Positions 14,943 through 23,708 of a DNA stretch of 64,000 bases are shown here, piece after piece; position 1 is the stretch's first letter, and every line of letters starts with the position of its first letter. The notes under the pieces are model-generated. The model did no database searches. It saw only the letters and a program-made list of their open reading frames with translations, and had not been told where the DNA came from. Source of the stretch: a gamma proteobacterium HIMB55 (GTDB taxonomy: Bacteria > Pseudomonadota > Gammaproteobacteria > Pseudomonadales > Halieaceae); NCBI GenBank assembly GCA_000227505.4, contig AGIF02000001.1, forward strand, positions 330,035 to 394,034, given 5' to 3'. The position numbers and the translations under genes are program-made.

Positions 14943-17558
14943 TCAGCCGGTGTTACGCATGCCTGCTGCAACGCCTGCGATAGAGACCATCAGCGCACGC
15001 TGAACAAACTCGCTCTCGCTATCTCGTACACGACGCAGCAGTTCGATCTGTACCAGGTTGAGCGGCGCTGTGTAGACATTGCGAAGTCCGATTGACTCAA
15101 GTCCCCATGGATCTGAGGCCATGAGTGTCTCGACATTGAGGATGCCCATCAGCGATTGAATATCTGTGCTGAGCTGTTGGCGTAGGTCGCTTCCCAGAGT
15201 CTTTAGATTGTCTTGAACTAATGTTTCGTCATACAACGAGTTGATCACTAGATCTGATTTCGCATACACCATGTCGAGCATGGATAAACGCGACGCAAAG
15301 AACGGCCATTGGTCTCGCATTTCTCTTAGCTGATCGAGCTGACCATTTTTGACGGCGGCTTTGAGTGCCGAGCCTGCCCCAAGCCATGCGGGAAGCACCA
15401 GACGACTCTGAGACCAGGCGAATATCCAAGGAATGGCGCGCAATGTTTCGATTCCGCCGCCCGTACGCCGACGCGCTGGTCTGGAGCCTAGGGGAAGGCT
15501 TGCTAATTCGGGCTCTGGGGTTGCTTGCCTGAAGTACTCAACGAAATTTGGGTTGCCTCTCACCCAGCTCCGATAGTCGGTGCAGGCTTGCTCTGCCAGC
15601 TCATTCATAAGCTCCCGCCACTCGGGCTTGGGAACAGGCGGAGGCGTTAGGTTGCCGCGAAGGATAGCGCTCGTGTATTGCCCCAGTGTGTTAATTGCTA
15701 GTGGCTTTAGCCCTAATTTGACGCGGATCATTTCGCCCTGCTCCGTCACGCGCAAACCTTGCTCGAGCGATCCGGGAGGTTGTGACAGCAACGCTTGGTG
15801 TGCTGGCGCGCCGCCGCGGCCAATAGTCCCGCCTCGCCCGTGAAAGAGCTGAAGGCTGACGCCGTGTGATTGGCAAATATTCAACAACGCTTCCTGAGCA
15901 CGGTACTGAGCCCATCCCGCGGATAACATCCCCGCATCCTTAGCGCTGTCGGAGTAGCCAATCATGACAACCATTGAGTGGCTTGTTCTCTCGCGAAACT
16001 CAGCATCGCTCAGCAGTGACTCTAGAGTGCTAGGTGCACCGTCGAGATCATCGAGCGTCTCAAAGAGCGGTGACACCGGAAGGTCTAAGGGGCCTCCGGT
16101 GGCTTTTAGGAGGAGTTGCACGGCGAGCACATCCGATGGCTCGGACGCCATGGATATCACATAACAGCCTAATGCCTCTCGGGGCGTCTCTGCGATCACT
16201 CGGAAGGTATCAAGAACCTCCTGACATGGCTCGGAGGCCGTAAAGTTCAGGGGTAGGAGCGGTCGTGGGTTAGTGATTTCTGCCTTTAAGAAGTCCTGCT
16301 TGTCCGTCTCGCTCCATTCGCTGTAGTTGCCAAGACCAAGTGCTGTTGTGATTTCACCGATCACATCGCTGTGGCGAGTGCTCTCCTGACGAACATCAAG
16401 TGTCACGAGATGAGCACCGAAAGAGTCTAATCGTCGGATGAGGTCGAGAAGCTTGCCTTCAGCGATAGCGGATAAACCAACTTCCGCTAGCGATGTTCGA
16501 CACTGCTGCAGGGGGCTAACGACATCTTGAGTGAAGAGCACAGGCGGCAGCGGGTGTGTCCCGTCTTGAATGTGCGCGCCGAGTTCATCGCGTTGTCTGC
16601 GCACGGCATCCCGCAGCGGCTTTAGTATGGCTCGATAGGGTTCACGCACATCACCAACGAGCTGTCGAAGCGCCTCGCTTGCCCGCGTGACCGAGAGTTC
16701 CTCGTAAATGGCCTCCAAGTCTCGGCTAATGAGATCTGCCGCTTGCCATCGACTTATGATCATCGCACGCCGAGTCACTTTGGCTGTGACATTTGGGTTC
16801 CCGTCGCGATCGCCACCAATCCAGCTCGATAGGCGGACCACGGGCTTTGTGCGCGGAGGTAAGTCGAGTTCGAACTTCTCCGCAATGGCGTCGAGATCTC
16901 GCAGAAATTCGGGTACGGCATCCCACAGCGAATTTTCGATTACTGCGAAACTCCAGCGCGCTTCGTCTATAGGCGTTGGACGCTGTTCCAAAAATTCTTC
17001 TGTGTGCCAGATTTGTGCAATCAGGTCAGCCAGTCGTGACTGAATGCGTTCTTCGCTTGCAAGGCCTGACTCGACCTCATTGAGGCAGTCATGTATTTCA
17101 CCGTGTTTGTGGATCAGTGTTCGCCGTGTGATCTCCGTAGGGTGTGCGGTGAGTACGAGGTCTATGTGCAAATTTGCAACGGCTGCCGCTAGTGCTTCTT
17201 TGCTCACCGACTGGCTAAGTTCTTCAATAGTGCTTGAAATCCGGTCGTATGCACCGAAGTGACCATTCACAGACTTTGTTGTTGTAAAGTGTTGGTCGGC
17301 GATATTTGCCAGGTTCAAGAATTGCGCAAAACCGCGTGAAATCAGCAGAAGTTGCTCTGAATCCAGCTTGCGAAGCGCATTAAAAAGCGCGGTCGTTTGC
17401 TCAATGTCTGTCGCAGACTTGGACGCTTGCCGAATGGTTTCAATGGTCTCGTAAAGGTCTTCGCCGACTGTGGAGCGAATAACATCACCCAGCGTATCGC
17501 CGAGCAGTCGCACATTCTGGCGCAGCGCAGATGTGTCCAATAACGGATTGTTTGTCAT
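14943..17558 (-). CDS. ppc: phosphoenolpyruvate carboxylase
   Basis: Ppc carboxylates PEP with bicarbonate to oxaloacetate, refilling the TCA cycle in the cytoplasm. The protein has 871 residues (E. coli 883). It shows the catalytic His segment LTAHPTEITRRTL (about 137-149), GYSDSAKDAGMLSA, and the glycine-rich FHGRGGTIGRGGAPAHQA loop with its essential Arg. The C-terminus ends in MRNTG, matching the family's conserved NTG end. The gene starts 3 bp after the hexR stop codon on the same strand, so it is almost certainly co-transcribed with hexR. A clear terminator follows. The linkage to hexR suggests anaplerosis is tuned with Entner-Doudoroff flux. Confidence 0.97.
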   Translation of the reverse strand: MTNNPLLDTSALRQNVRLLGDTLGDVIRSTVGEDLYETIETIRQASKSATDIEQTTALFNALRKLDSEQLLLISRGFAQFLNLANIADQHFTTTKSVNGHFGAYDRISSTIEELSQSVSKEALAAAVANLHIDLVLTAHPTEITRRTLIHKHGEIHDCLNEVESGLASEERIQSRLADLIAQIWHTEEFLEQRPTPIDEARWSFAVIENSLWDAVPEFLRDLDAIAEKFELDLPPRTKPVVRLSSWIGGDRDGNPNVTAKVTRRAMIISRWQAADLISRDLEAIYEELSVTRASEALRQLVGDVREPYRAILKPLRDAVRRQRDELGAHIQDGTHPLPPVLFTQDVVSPLQQCRTSLAEVGLSAIAEGKLLDLIRRLDSFGAHLVTLDVRQESTRHSDVIGEITTALGLGNYSEWSETDKQDFLKAEITNPRPLLPLNFTASEPCQEVLDTFRVIAETPREALGCYVISMASEPSDVLAVQLLLKATGGPLDLPVSPLFETLDDLDGAPSTLESLLSDAEFRERTSHSMVVMIGYSDSAKDAGMLSAGWAQYRAQEALLNICQSHGVSLQLFHGRGGTIGRGGAPAHQALLSQPPGSLEQGLRVTEQGEMIRVKLGLKPLAINTLGQYTSAILRGNLTPPPVPKPEWRELMNELAEQACTDYRSWVRGNPNFVEYFRQATPEPELASLPLGSRPARRRTGGGIETLRAIPWIFAWSQSRLVLPAWLGAGSALKAAVKNGQLDQLREMRDQWPFFASRLSMLDMVYAKSDLVINSLYDETLVQDNLKTLGSDLRQQLSTDIQSLMGILNVETLMASDPWGLESIGLRNVYTAPLNLVQIELLRRVRDSESEFVQRALMVSIAGVAAGMRNTG

Positions 17559-17561
17559 GTC

Positions 17562-18422
17562 TTAACTCGTAGGGAATCGTGTGTCCTTAAGGCTGTCTTT
17601 GATTCGAGCGAGATGTGGTGTGAAGCCCTCTCCGCGACGCAGTGTTACGCCAGCGGCAAGAACATCCAGTATGACAAGCTGTACCAGTCGAGACGTCATG
17701 GGCAAATATTGCTCTGTGTCTTCTTCTACTTTTACGTTGATACAGCAATGACTTTTGTCTGCCAGGGGCGAGCCCTCAGCAGTTAGGGAGACGACAGTCG
17801 CCTCCGTTTGGCGGGCAATCTCTGCTGCCTCAACCAAAACTTTTGTTCGACCCGTGTGCGAGATGAAAAAGAACAAATCACCCACACCCGCAGATGCGGC
17901 AAGCATGCGTTGCATCAGCGGATCTTCGTGTGTGAAGACGGGTACGTTGAATCTAAAAAATTTGTGTTCCGCATCTCTTGCTACGGCAGCCGAGGTACCC
18001 AAGCCAAAGAAATAAACGCGGCGCGCTTGCGCAATCTGATCGACTGCTTGGGCAATCGCTTTGAGCGGCAGCTCTTCCTTAGCGGTAAGAAGCGCATTAA
18101 TCGCGTTGTCGAATAGCTTCGAGGGGAACGTGCTGATGTCGTCGGAGAACTCAACGGCACGACTCACATACTTAACACCTGATGCTAGAGATGTGGCGAG
18201 CTGTAGCTTGAAGTCTGGAAAGCCGGTGGCGCCGAATCGCTTGCAGAATCGGTTCACGCTCGGCTCGCTGACGCCTGCGGCGGCCGCAAGTGAGGCGATG
18301 CTGGAACGCGTGGCTTCCTCAGGGGCCTTCAGAATCGCATTGGCGACCTTGGCTTCTGACTTATTGAGTTCGCCCAACTGGCGCTGAATAACTGCAAGTA
18401 AATTGGGTTCAGACGTCATCAC
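17562..18422 (-). CDS. hexR: HexR, RpiR-family regulator of Entner-Doudoroff genes
   Basis: HexR proteins repress or activate zwf, edd, eda, gap and related genes and release DNA when they bind KDPG. The 286-residue protein has an N-terminal RpiR helix-turn-helix (about 20-70, SIASLAAAAGVSEPSVNRFC, then KRFG). A sugar-phosphate isomerase (SIS) domain (about 120-255) contains FFGLGTSAAVARDAEHKF and FFISHTGRTK. It starts at 18422; the second codon is also Met. It is divergent from gap and 3 bp upstream of ppc, and HexR-like boxes stand before hexR, gap and edd. The assignment rests on the family signature together with this context. Confidence 0.93.
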   Translation of the reverse strand: MMTSEPNLLAVIQRQLGELNKSEAKVANAILKAPEEATRSSIASLAAAAGVSEPSVNRFCKRFGATGFPDFKLQLATSLASGVKYVSRAVEFSDDISTFPSKLFDNAINALLTAKEELPLKAIAQAVDQIAQARRVYFFGLGTSAAVARDAEHKFFRFNVPVFTHEDPLMQRMLAASAGVGDLFFFISHTGRTKVLVEAAEIARQTEATVVSLTAEGSPLADKSHCCINVKVEEDTEQYLPMTSRLVQLVILDVLAAGVTLRRGEGFTPHLARIKDSLKDTRFPTS

Positions 18423-18434
18423 GAAGTCTTCATT

Positions 18435-18449
18435 GGTAAGAATATTACG
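18435..18449. promoter_or_regulatory. HexR-like box upstream of hexR
   Basis: GTAA-GAATA-TTAC (18436-18448) matches the GTAA-N5-TTAC core of known HexR sites (TGTAAT-N3-ATTACA). It lies 13-27 bp before the hexR start codon, in a position for autoregulation. The outer T/A pair of the consensus is not matched. Confidence 0.55.
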
Positions 18450-18559
18450 AATAATGCCTGATTTTCGTCAGTTTCGCACCGGAATTTTGAATTCAACGGC
18501 TTAAAAATTGTAATAAAACTTAAAATAAGCGTAATTTCCGCGTTTTTTGTTTGTATTTT

Positions 18560-18574
18560 TGTAAATTTACTACA
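18560..18574. promoter_or_regulatory. HexR-like box upstream of gap
   Basis: TGTAAATTTACTACA (reverse complement TGTAGTAAATTTACA) fits the HexR consensus closely, with the outer TGTA/TACA arms intact. It is centred about 35 bp before the gap start codon and overlaps the probable promoter. A weaker half-site-like TGTAATAAAAC lies upstream at about 18509. Confidence 0.7.
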
Positions 18575-18601
18575 TAATAATGTTCATTAAAGGGGGACGT
18601 T

Positions 18602-19630
18602 ATGATTAACGTAGCTATCAACGGCTTTGGACGTATCGGACGTAACATCTTGCGAGCGCTTTATGAGCGTCCTGAAATGGCGTCGCAGCTCCGCATCGTT
18701 GCCATCAACGATCTCGGTACTCCTGAAATCAACGCGCATCTTCTACAGTTTGATACGACACATGGACGCTTCGGTGCCTCAGTGTCGGTAGAAGACAACG
18801 CGATGGTTGTGAATGGCGACCGAATTGCGGTCTACGCCGAGCGCAACCCCGAAGACTTACCTTGGGGTGACCTCAATATCGATGTTGTTTTTGAGTGCAC
18901 GGGTATTTTTACCTCGCGCGACAAAGCATCAGCGCATCTGCGAGCCGGCGCTCGCAAGGTTTTGATATCAGCACCATCAAATGATGCTGATGCGACCATC
19001 GTTTACGGCGTTAATCATGACGTGTTGAATGACGATGCAGTCATTGTTTCCAACGCATCATGCACCACGAATTGTCTTGCGCCCATTGTTGCGCCACTGC
19101 ACGCGTCGGTTGGTGTTGAAAGCGGCTTGATGACGACCGTTCATGCCTACACGAACGACCAGAACTTAAGTGATGTTTATCACTCGGATCTGTATCGGGC
19201 ACGATCTGCGACACATAGCATGATCCCAACGAAAACAGGTGCAGCGGCTGCTATCGGTTTGGTGCTTCCACAATTGAAGGGCCGTCTCGATGGTCTTGCG
19301 GTGCGTGTACCGACCATCAATGTTTCGTTGGTTGATTTAACGTTTACGGCCTCACGTGACACATCTGTGGAAGAAGTTAATGCGATCTTGGCGAAAGCAG
19401 CATCTGCTGATCGTTTAGGCGTCTTGTCCTGCAATACACAGCCGCTTGTATCCGCCGATTTCAATCACAACGCGTTTTCGAGCAACTTCGACGCAAATCA
19501 CACGCGCGTGAGCGGTCGTTTGGTTAAGGTCCTGTCGTGGTATGACAACGAGTGGGGTTTCTCGAATCGAATGTTAGATACCGGGTGTTTACTGGCCGCA
19601 GGGAGTTTGCCGGTAAGCAACGCTGCTTAG
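18602..19630 (+). CDS. gap: glyceraldehyde-3-phosphate dehydrogenase, type I
   Basis: GAPDH converts glyceraldehyde 3-phosphate, NAD(P)+ and phosphate to 1,3-bisphosphoglycerate. The 342-residue protein starts with the nucleotide-binding [10 protein letters not shown]. It has the active-site [12 protein letters not shown] with Cys154, and ends with the [12 protein letters not shown] segment. The ATG at 18602 follows an AGGGGG site. It is transcribed divergently from hexR and has a HexR-like box in its promoter. Placement with the Entner-Doudoroff genes suggests it handles the triose phosphate released by KDPG aldolase. Cofactor preference cannot be decided here. Confidence 0.96.
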   Translation: MINVAINGFGRIGRNILRALYERPEMASQLRIVAINDLGTPEINAHLLQFDTTHGRFGASVSVEDNAMVVNGDRIAVYAERNPEDLPWGDLNIDVVFECTGIFTSRDKASAHLRAGARKVLISAPSNDADATIVYGVNHDVLNDDAVIVSNASCTTNCLAPIVAPLHASVGVESGLMTTVHAYTNDQNLSDVYHSDLYRARSATHSMIPTKTGAAAAIGLVLPQLKGRLDGLAVRVPTINVSLVDLTFTASRDTSVEEVNAILAKAASADRLGVLSCNTQPLVSADFNHNAFSSNFDANHTRVSGRLVKVLSWYDNEWGFSNRMLDTGCLLAAGSLPVSNAA

Positions 19631-19677
19631 GTTCGGATTAAGCAGGATTGAGTAAGAGTTTTTGAGTGTGAGTGTTT

Positions 19678-19702
19678 GGGGGCCTTAGTGCCCCCTTTTT
19701 TT
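19678..19702 (+). terminator. Rho-independent terminator of gap
   Basis: GGGGGC and GCCCCC form a perfect 6-bp GC stem with a 6-nt loop, followed by seven T residues. It lies about 48 bp after the gap stop codon. Confidence 0.95.
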
Positions 19703-19938
19703 GCTCGGCGCTTCTTATGGGTCATCTTTTAACTGCGTTATTCTTCCAGCGATAGTCAGACCCACCTCGGGTAGCTGCAGCTAAGAATCTAGTCGAGGCA
19801 AAGGCAAGTCAGCCGGCAGGCCAACGACTGCACTCAGCGTTTTAAAGCGAAGTTTCTTGGCACAGAGCGCTCGCCTGGTCCCTTCTGAAGAGCAAACACC
19901 CGTTTACAGATTGTTCGGTGCGTGTTGCAGCGTTGGCG
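19703..19938. other. non-coding region between convergent gap and pgl
   Basis: I see no supported gene, RNA or repeat here. It separates the gap terminator from the end of the minus-strand pgl gene. Confidence 0.5.
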
Positions 19939-20619
19939 TTATTCAGCGAACCAGAGGCTGAAGGGCACGTGGTGATAGAAGTGGCTGATGGGGTGCACGT
20001 CATCGTCCGCGTACTTTGTCGCGATGTCGAAGACCTCGAGCTTGCTGCTGCCAACGATATGGACGACACCCATTTTAGTGTCGAGTAATCGCGCTTTTGA
20101 CAGCGAAAGCCGACGATGCGGCGCGGTTGTTGGTTGCGTCATCAGTGCCACCGAGTCTGTTGTTAATCCCTCATCTAGCTCGATAGAGCACGGGAAGAGC
20201 GATGCGGTATGAGAGTCGTTACCCATGCCTAAAATCACGACATCAAAGGTCCCTAAATCCGACACTTCGTGCTTAACGCGATCAAGCTCACGCTCGACAT
20301 CGGTGCTGCCTGCTCCAAAGTCGATCCAGTTAGCACCTGCCGCGGCGCCCTTCAGGAGCAAGCGCTTTACCATTGCGGTATTGCTGTCAGCGTGGGATTC
20401 ATCAACCCATCGCTCGTCCGCCAAAAGTACCGTGATGTTTTTCCAATCTAGATCCGCTGCGGATAAAGCTGCAAACAACCCTTTGGGTGTGCTGCCGCCC
20501 GAGACAACCAGCGTCGCTGTGCCATTAGTGTCCAGGCCTGCTTGCAACCGTGAACAGATCTCTTGTGCAAGTGAAGTGTCTAGCTCGCCTCGCGACGAGA
20601 AGATTCGACGCTTAGACAT
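19939..20619 (-). CDS. pgl: 6-phosphogluconolactonase
   Basis: Pgl hydrolyses 6-phosphogluconolactone, the product of Zwf, to 6-phosphogluconate. The 226-residue protein belongs to the DevB/SOL family. It shows LVVSGGSTPKGLFAAL near residue 38, VLLADERWV near 64, and GMGNDSHTASLFP near 130. Its start overlaps the zwf stop by 8 bp, giving the tight order zwf-pgl at the end of the edd-glk-eda-zwf-pgl operon. Length is normal for the family. Confidence 0.94.
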   Translation of the reverse strand: MSKRRIFSSRGELDTSLAQEICSRLQAGLDTNGTATLVVSGGSTPKGLFAALSAADLDWKNITVLLADERWVDESHADSNTAMVKRLLLKGAAAGANWIDFGAGSTDVERELDRVKHEVSDLGTFDVVILGMGNDSHTASLFPCSIELDEGLTTDSVALMTQPTTAPHRRLSLSKARLLDTKMGVVHIVGSSKLEVFDIATKYADDDVHPISHFYHHVPFSLWFAE

Positions 20620-22060
20620 GCCAACTCCGGAAGTCTTTTTCGATCAATACCTCTGCTTTGGCAGGTCCCCAAGAACCAGCTTGATAGGGCAGTGCTGGCA
20701 CTTGCTGCTCTTTGCACGCCGCAATGAGTTGATCACACCAACGCCAGCTTTCCTCGATTTCCTCACGACCCACAAAGAGCGATTGATCACCCTGAATAGC
20801 ATCGAGGAAAAGACGCTCGTAGGCGTCCGGAATACGGTCAAGATCGCTTCCTTCACGGAAATCCAGATCCAGCAGGTGTGATTGGAGCGACATGCGCTCT
20901 TTCAGGCTCTGCTTCTTGGAGACCATGCTGAGCTCGATACCCTCGTTGGGCTGCAAGCGGATAACAAGCTTGTTCGGGATGTTGGCGCCCGTGCCGAAGA
21001 TATTATGGGGCAGGCTTTTGTACTGAATCACGATTTCGGTCACTTTCTCTGGTAACCGTTTTCCCGTTCGGAGATAGAACGGAACACCAGACCAGCGCCA
21101 GTTATCAATGTGCGCCTTGATAGCAATATAGGTTTCAGTATCACTGCTATCCATCTCACAGCCGTCTTCATCCAGATAGCCGGGCACCGCTGTGCCGCGT
21201 ATCCATCCATTGATGTACTGGCCTCGCACCACTTTCTCAGTGACGGACTGCGCATCAATTCGGCGAAGCGCGCGAACAATCTTTACTTTCTCATCACGGA
21301 TGCTTTCAGCTTCTAATGAGTTTGGTGGCTCCATGGCGACCAAGCACATGAGCTGCATGAGGTGGTTCTGCACCATATCGCGCAGCTGTCCGACCTTATC
21401 GTAATAAGACCAGCGACCTTCGATCCCCACCATCTCGCCCACGGTGATTTGGACGTGGTCAATGCAGGTGTTATCCCACTGACTGTTGATGAAGCTGTTG
21501 GCAAACCGCAGGACGAGGAGGTTCTGAACAGTCTCTTTGCCGAGGTAGTGATCGATGCGGTAGATTGCTTTTTCATCGAAGTACTTCGCGAGCGTCTCAT
21601 TCACTTTGACCGATGATTCGAGATTCTCACCAATGGGCTTCTCGACCACGATTCTGCAGTCACCTGCGAGGCAGTTAGTGGTGCTCAGGTGCTCACAGAT
21701 AGGCGCAAAGAGCGAAGGCGGTGTTGCAAAGTAAAACAGGCTAACGCGCTCATCATCGAGCCAATCTCTCAATTCGCCGTATTGATCGGGCTCTGAGAAA
21801 TTGACTGATACGTAGCTAAACCGCTGTGTGAAACTCGCCCATTCTTCTTCAGTGGGTGCATCGTTTCCCATGTAGGAAGACATCTTGCCCTTGAGAACGG
21901 GTAAAAAATCCTCGAGAGATTGCTGCGTTCTCGCGACGGCCGCAATGCGAAGATCGTCTTCCAGAAGATTAAGTCGCTCCAGCTGGAACAATGCGGGAAA
22001 AAGCTTTCTCGCAGAAAGATCTCCGGACGCACCAAAAATAATTAGATCTACAGCTGCCAT
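20612..22060 (-). CDS. zwf: glucose-6-phosphate 1-dehydrogenase
   Basis: Zwf oxidises glucose 6-phosphate to 6-phosphogluconolactone with NAD(P)+, the entry to the Entner-Doudoroff route. The 482-residue protein has the nucleotide-binding LIIFGASGDLSARKLFPAL at the N-terminus. The substrate and catalytic motif is RIDHYLGKETVQN (about 170-182). The structural core VPFYLRTGKRLPEK is also visible. The gene lies 16 bp downstream of eda and overlaps pgl by 8 bp. As part of the edd-led operon it should follow the HexR-like boxes upstream of edd. Confidence 0.97.
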   Translation of the reverse strand: MAAVDLIIFGASGDLSARKLFPALFQLERLNLLEDDLRIAAVARTQQSLEDFLPVLKGKMSSYMGNDAPTEEEWASFTQRFSYVSVNFSEPDQYGELRDWLDDERVSLFYFATPPSLFAPICEHLSTTNCLAGDCRIVVEKPIGENLESSVKVNETLAKYFDEKAIYRIDHYLGKETVQNLLVLRFANSFINSQWDNTCIDHVQITVGEMVGIEGRWSYYDKVGQLRDMVQNHLMQLMCLVAMEPPNSLEAESIRDEKVKIVRALRRIDAQSVTEKVVRGQYINGWIRGTAVPGYLDEDGCEMDSSDTETYIAIKAHIDNWRWSGVPFYLRTGKRLPEKVTEIVIQYKSLPHNIFGTGANIPNKLVIRLQPNEGIELSMVSKKQSLKERMSLQSHLLDLDFREGSDLDRIPDAYERLFLDAIQGDQSLFVGREEIEESWRWCDQLIAACKEQQVPALPYQAGSWGPAKAEVLIEKDFRSWHV

Positions 22061-22076
22061 GTTAATGGTCCCCCAG

Positions 22077-22703
22077 CTATACGTTTAGTGATGACGCCTG
22101 ACGAGCAATGGCTTCAATCTCGTCCCAGCGACCATCTTTTATAAGGTCAGTTGGCGTTAACCAAGTGCCACCAACAGCTCTCACATTGGAGAGCGAAAGA
22201 TATTCATGTGCGTTTTCGGGTTTAATGCCGCCGGTTGGTACGAACTGAATATCGGCAAACGGGCCACTAAACGCCTTGATCGCAGCTGCACCGCCCGATG
22301 TTCCCGCAGGAAAAAACTTCAAAATAGTGAAGCCGGCCGACTTTGCGGCCATTACCTCGGTGGCGGTAACCGCACCTGGTAAGAAAGGTACATCAGTCAG
22401 CAGGGCACGCTCGAATAATTCGTCCGACTGGCCTGGCGACACGACGAAAGAGGCGCCAGCATCAACTGCCGCATCGAATTCACCGGCCGAGCAAACAGTG
22501 CCAACACCCACATTGGCGCCCGGCACCTGCTCACTGATCAGTCGTATCGCGTCGATTCCATACTGAGTTCGCAGTGTTACCTCGAGATTGACGATTCCGC
22601 CGGCAACTAAGGCCTCAGCTAATGGAACTGCGTGTTCAATCGCCTCGATCGCAATGACCGGAATCACCGGTGATGTATCGAGAAAATCATAAGAAGCGGT
22701 CAT
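22077..22703 (-). CDS. eda: 2-dehydro-3-deoxy-6-phosphogluconate (KDPG) aldolase
   Basis: Eda cleaves KDPG to pyruvate and glyceraldehyde 3-phosphate. The 208-residue protein is a class I aldolase with a TIM barrel. It shows the catalytic Glu in LEVTLRTQYG (about 40-50) and the Schiff-base Lys in ILKFFPAGTSGG (about 127-138). It lies 7 bp downstream of glk and 16 bp upstream of zwf. The same family also serves as 4-hydroxy-2-oxoglutarate aldolase, but the operon fixes the role. Confidence 0.96.
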   Translation of the reverse strand: MTASYDFLDTSPVIPVIAIEAIEHAVPLAEALVAGGIVNLEVTLRTQYGIDAIRLISEQVPGANVGVGTVCSAGEFDAAVDAGASFVVSPGQSDELFERALLTDVPFLPGAVTATEVMAAKSAGFTILKFFPAGTSGGAAAIKAFSGPFADIQFVPTGGIKPENAHEYLSLSNVRAVGGTWLTPTDLIKDGRWDEIEAIARQASSLNV

Positions 22704-22710
22704 TTAGGCT

Positions 22711-23700
22711 TTATCCCCCCAGCCAAAGCGCTGCACCAAGCAGCCCTGGATCTTCATGAGTTATGACATATGTGCCGATGTTGGTTGTGTAGTCGGCGAA
22801 ACGGCCTTTTGCGAGGAAGCGAGCGCGAAAATCGCTGCGGCGAAGTAGGTCGATATATCGCGGTGCGATACCACCTGCAATAAAGACGCCTCCCATGGCC
22901 CCTGATGTAAGTGCAAGATTTCCAGCTGAGGATCCCAGCACCGCAAAAAACATGGCCATTGCTTCACTGGCTAGTGGGTTGTCCTTCTGTGCGGCAGCGC
23001 CTATATCCCCGGGTATTTCGAATTCTGCGTGTTGGCCTCTAATGGCGGCGAGCGCCTGGTAAATATTGACGATACCCGCTCCACACAACAGTCGCTCGAT
23101 AGACACGCGACCGAAGCGCGCGCGCAAATGCTTGAGCACCTCAAATTCCATGTCTGTGATCGGTGCAAAATCTACATGCCCACCTTCACCTTCTAAAATG
23201 ACGGGTTTGCCGTGCTCATCGAAGACGACAGTGGCAACACCCGTGCCCGTACCCGGTCCAATAGAGACCATGGGCTTGTTAGGCTGTGATTCGCCGGCAC
23301 CAATTTGCTCCACATCGCCCGCGGTAAGCGCAGGCAGCGCTCGGGCTACGGCGGCAAAATCGTTGATGATTTCAATGTGCGAGTCGCCTAGGTGTTGGCT
23401 TAGCAGCGCACGATCAAATCGCCACGGACTGTTCGTGAAGCTAATGGTTTTCAAATGGGGCGGTGCGGCAACGGCAAGGCAGGTATGCGAAGGACCTGAT
23501 TCAGGTAATCCCTGATTTCGCCAGTCACCAATAAGTTGCTCCAGCACTTTTTCGAAGTTAGCAAAATCAGCGACGCGATATTTGGCCAGTGGTGTTGGCG
23601 TCTCTGAGCCGGGCTCTACAAAGGCAAAACGCGCATTTGTCCCGCCGATGTCACCGACAAGGTAGTGGCTACTCGCTGTGTCTGAATTTGCACTCGTCAT
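22711..23700 (-). CDS. glk: glucokinase (hexokinase-fold Glk family)
   Basis: Glk phosphorylates glucose with ATP to feed Zwf. The 329-residue protein carries the phosphate-binding LVGDIGGTNARFAFVE (about 15-30). It also has the catalytic-Asp region EIINDFAAVARALP (about 113-126), the second phosphate loop VSIGPGTGTGVA, and EGEGGHVDFAP. It belongs to the E. coli-type Glk family rather than the ROK family. It lies 8 bp after edd and 7 bp before eda in the operon. A separate ROK kinase sits upstream of edd. Confidence 0.95.
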   Translation of the reverse strand: MTSANSDTASSHYLVGDIGGTNARFAFVEPGSETPTPLAKYRVADFANFEKVLEQLIGDWRNQGLPESGPSHTCLAVAAPPHLKTISFTNSPWRFDRALLSQHLGDSHIEIINDFAAVARALPALTAGDVEQIGAGESQPNKPMVSIGPGTGTGVATVVFDEHGKPVILEGEGGHVDFAPITDMEFEVLKHLRARFGRVSIERLLCGAGIVNIYQALAAIRGQHAEFEIPGDIGAAAQKDNPLASEAMAMFFAVLGSSAGNLALTSGAMGGVFIAGGIAPRYIDLLRRSDFRARFLAKGRFADYTTNIGTYVITHEDPGLLGAALWLGG

Positions 23701-23708
23701 AGGCGTTC

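Noticed and set aside
18509-18523. Additional HexR-like site before gap
   Set aside because: Only the left arm TGTAAT fits; the right arm is absent, so it is not listed as a box.
20225-20881. 218-residue plus-strand frame across pgl and zwf
   Set aside because: It is antisense to two conserved overlapping genes, without family features.
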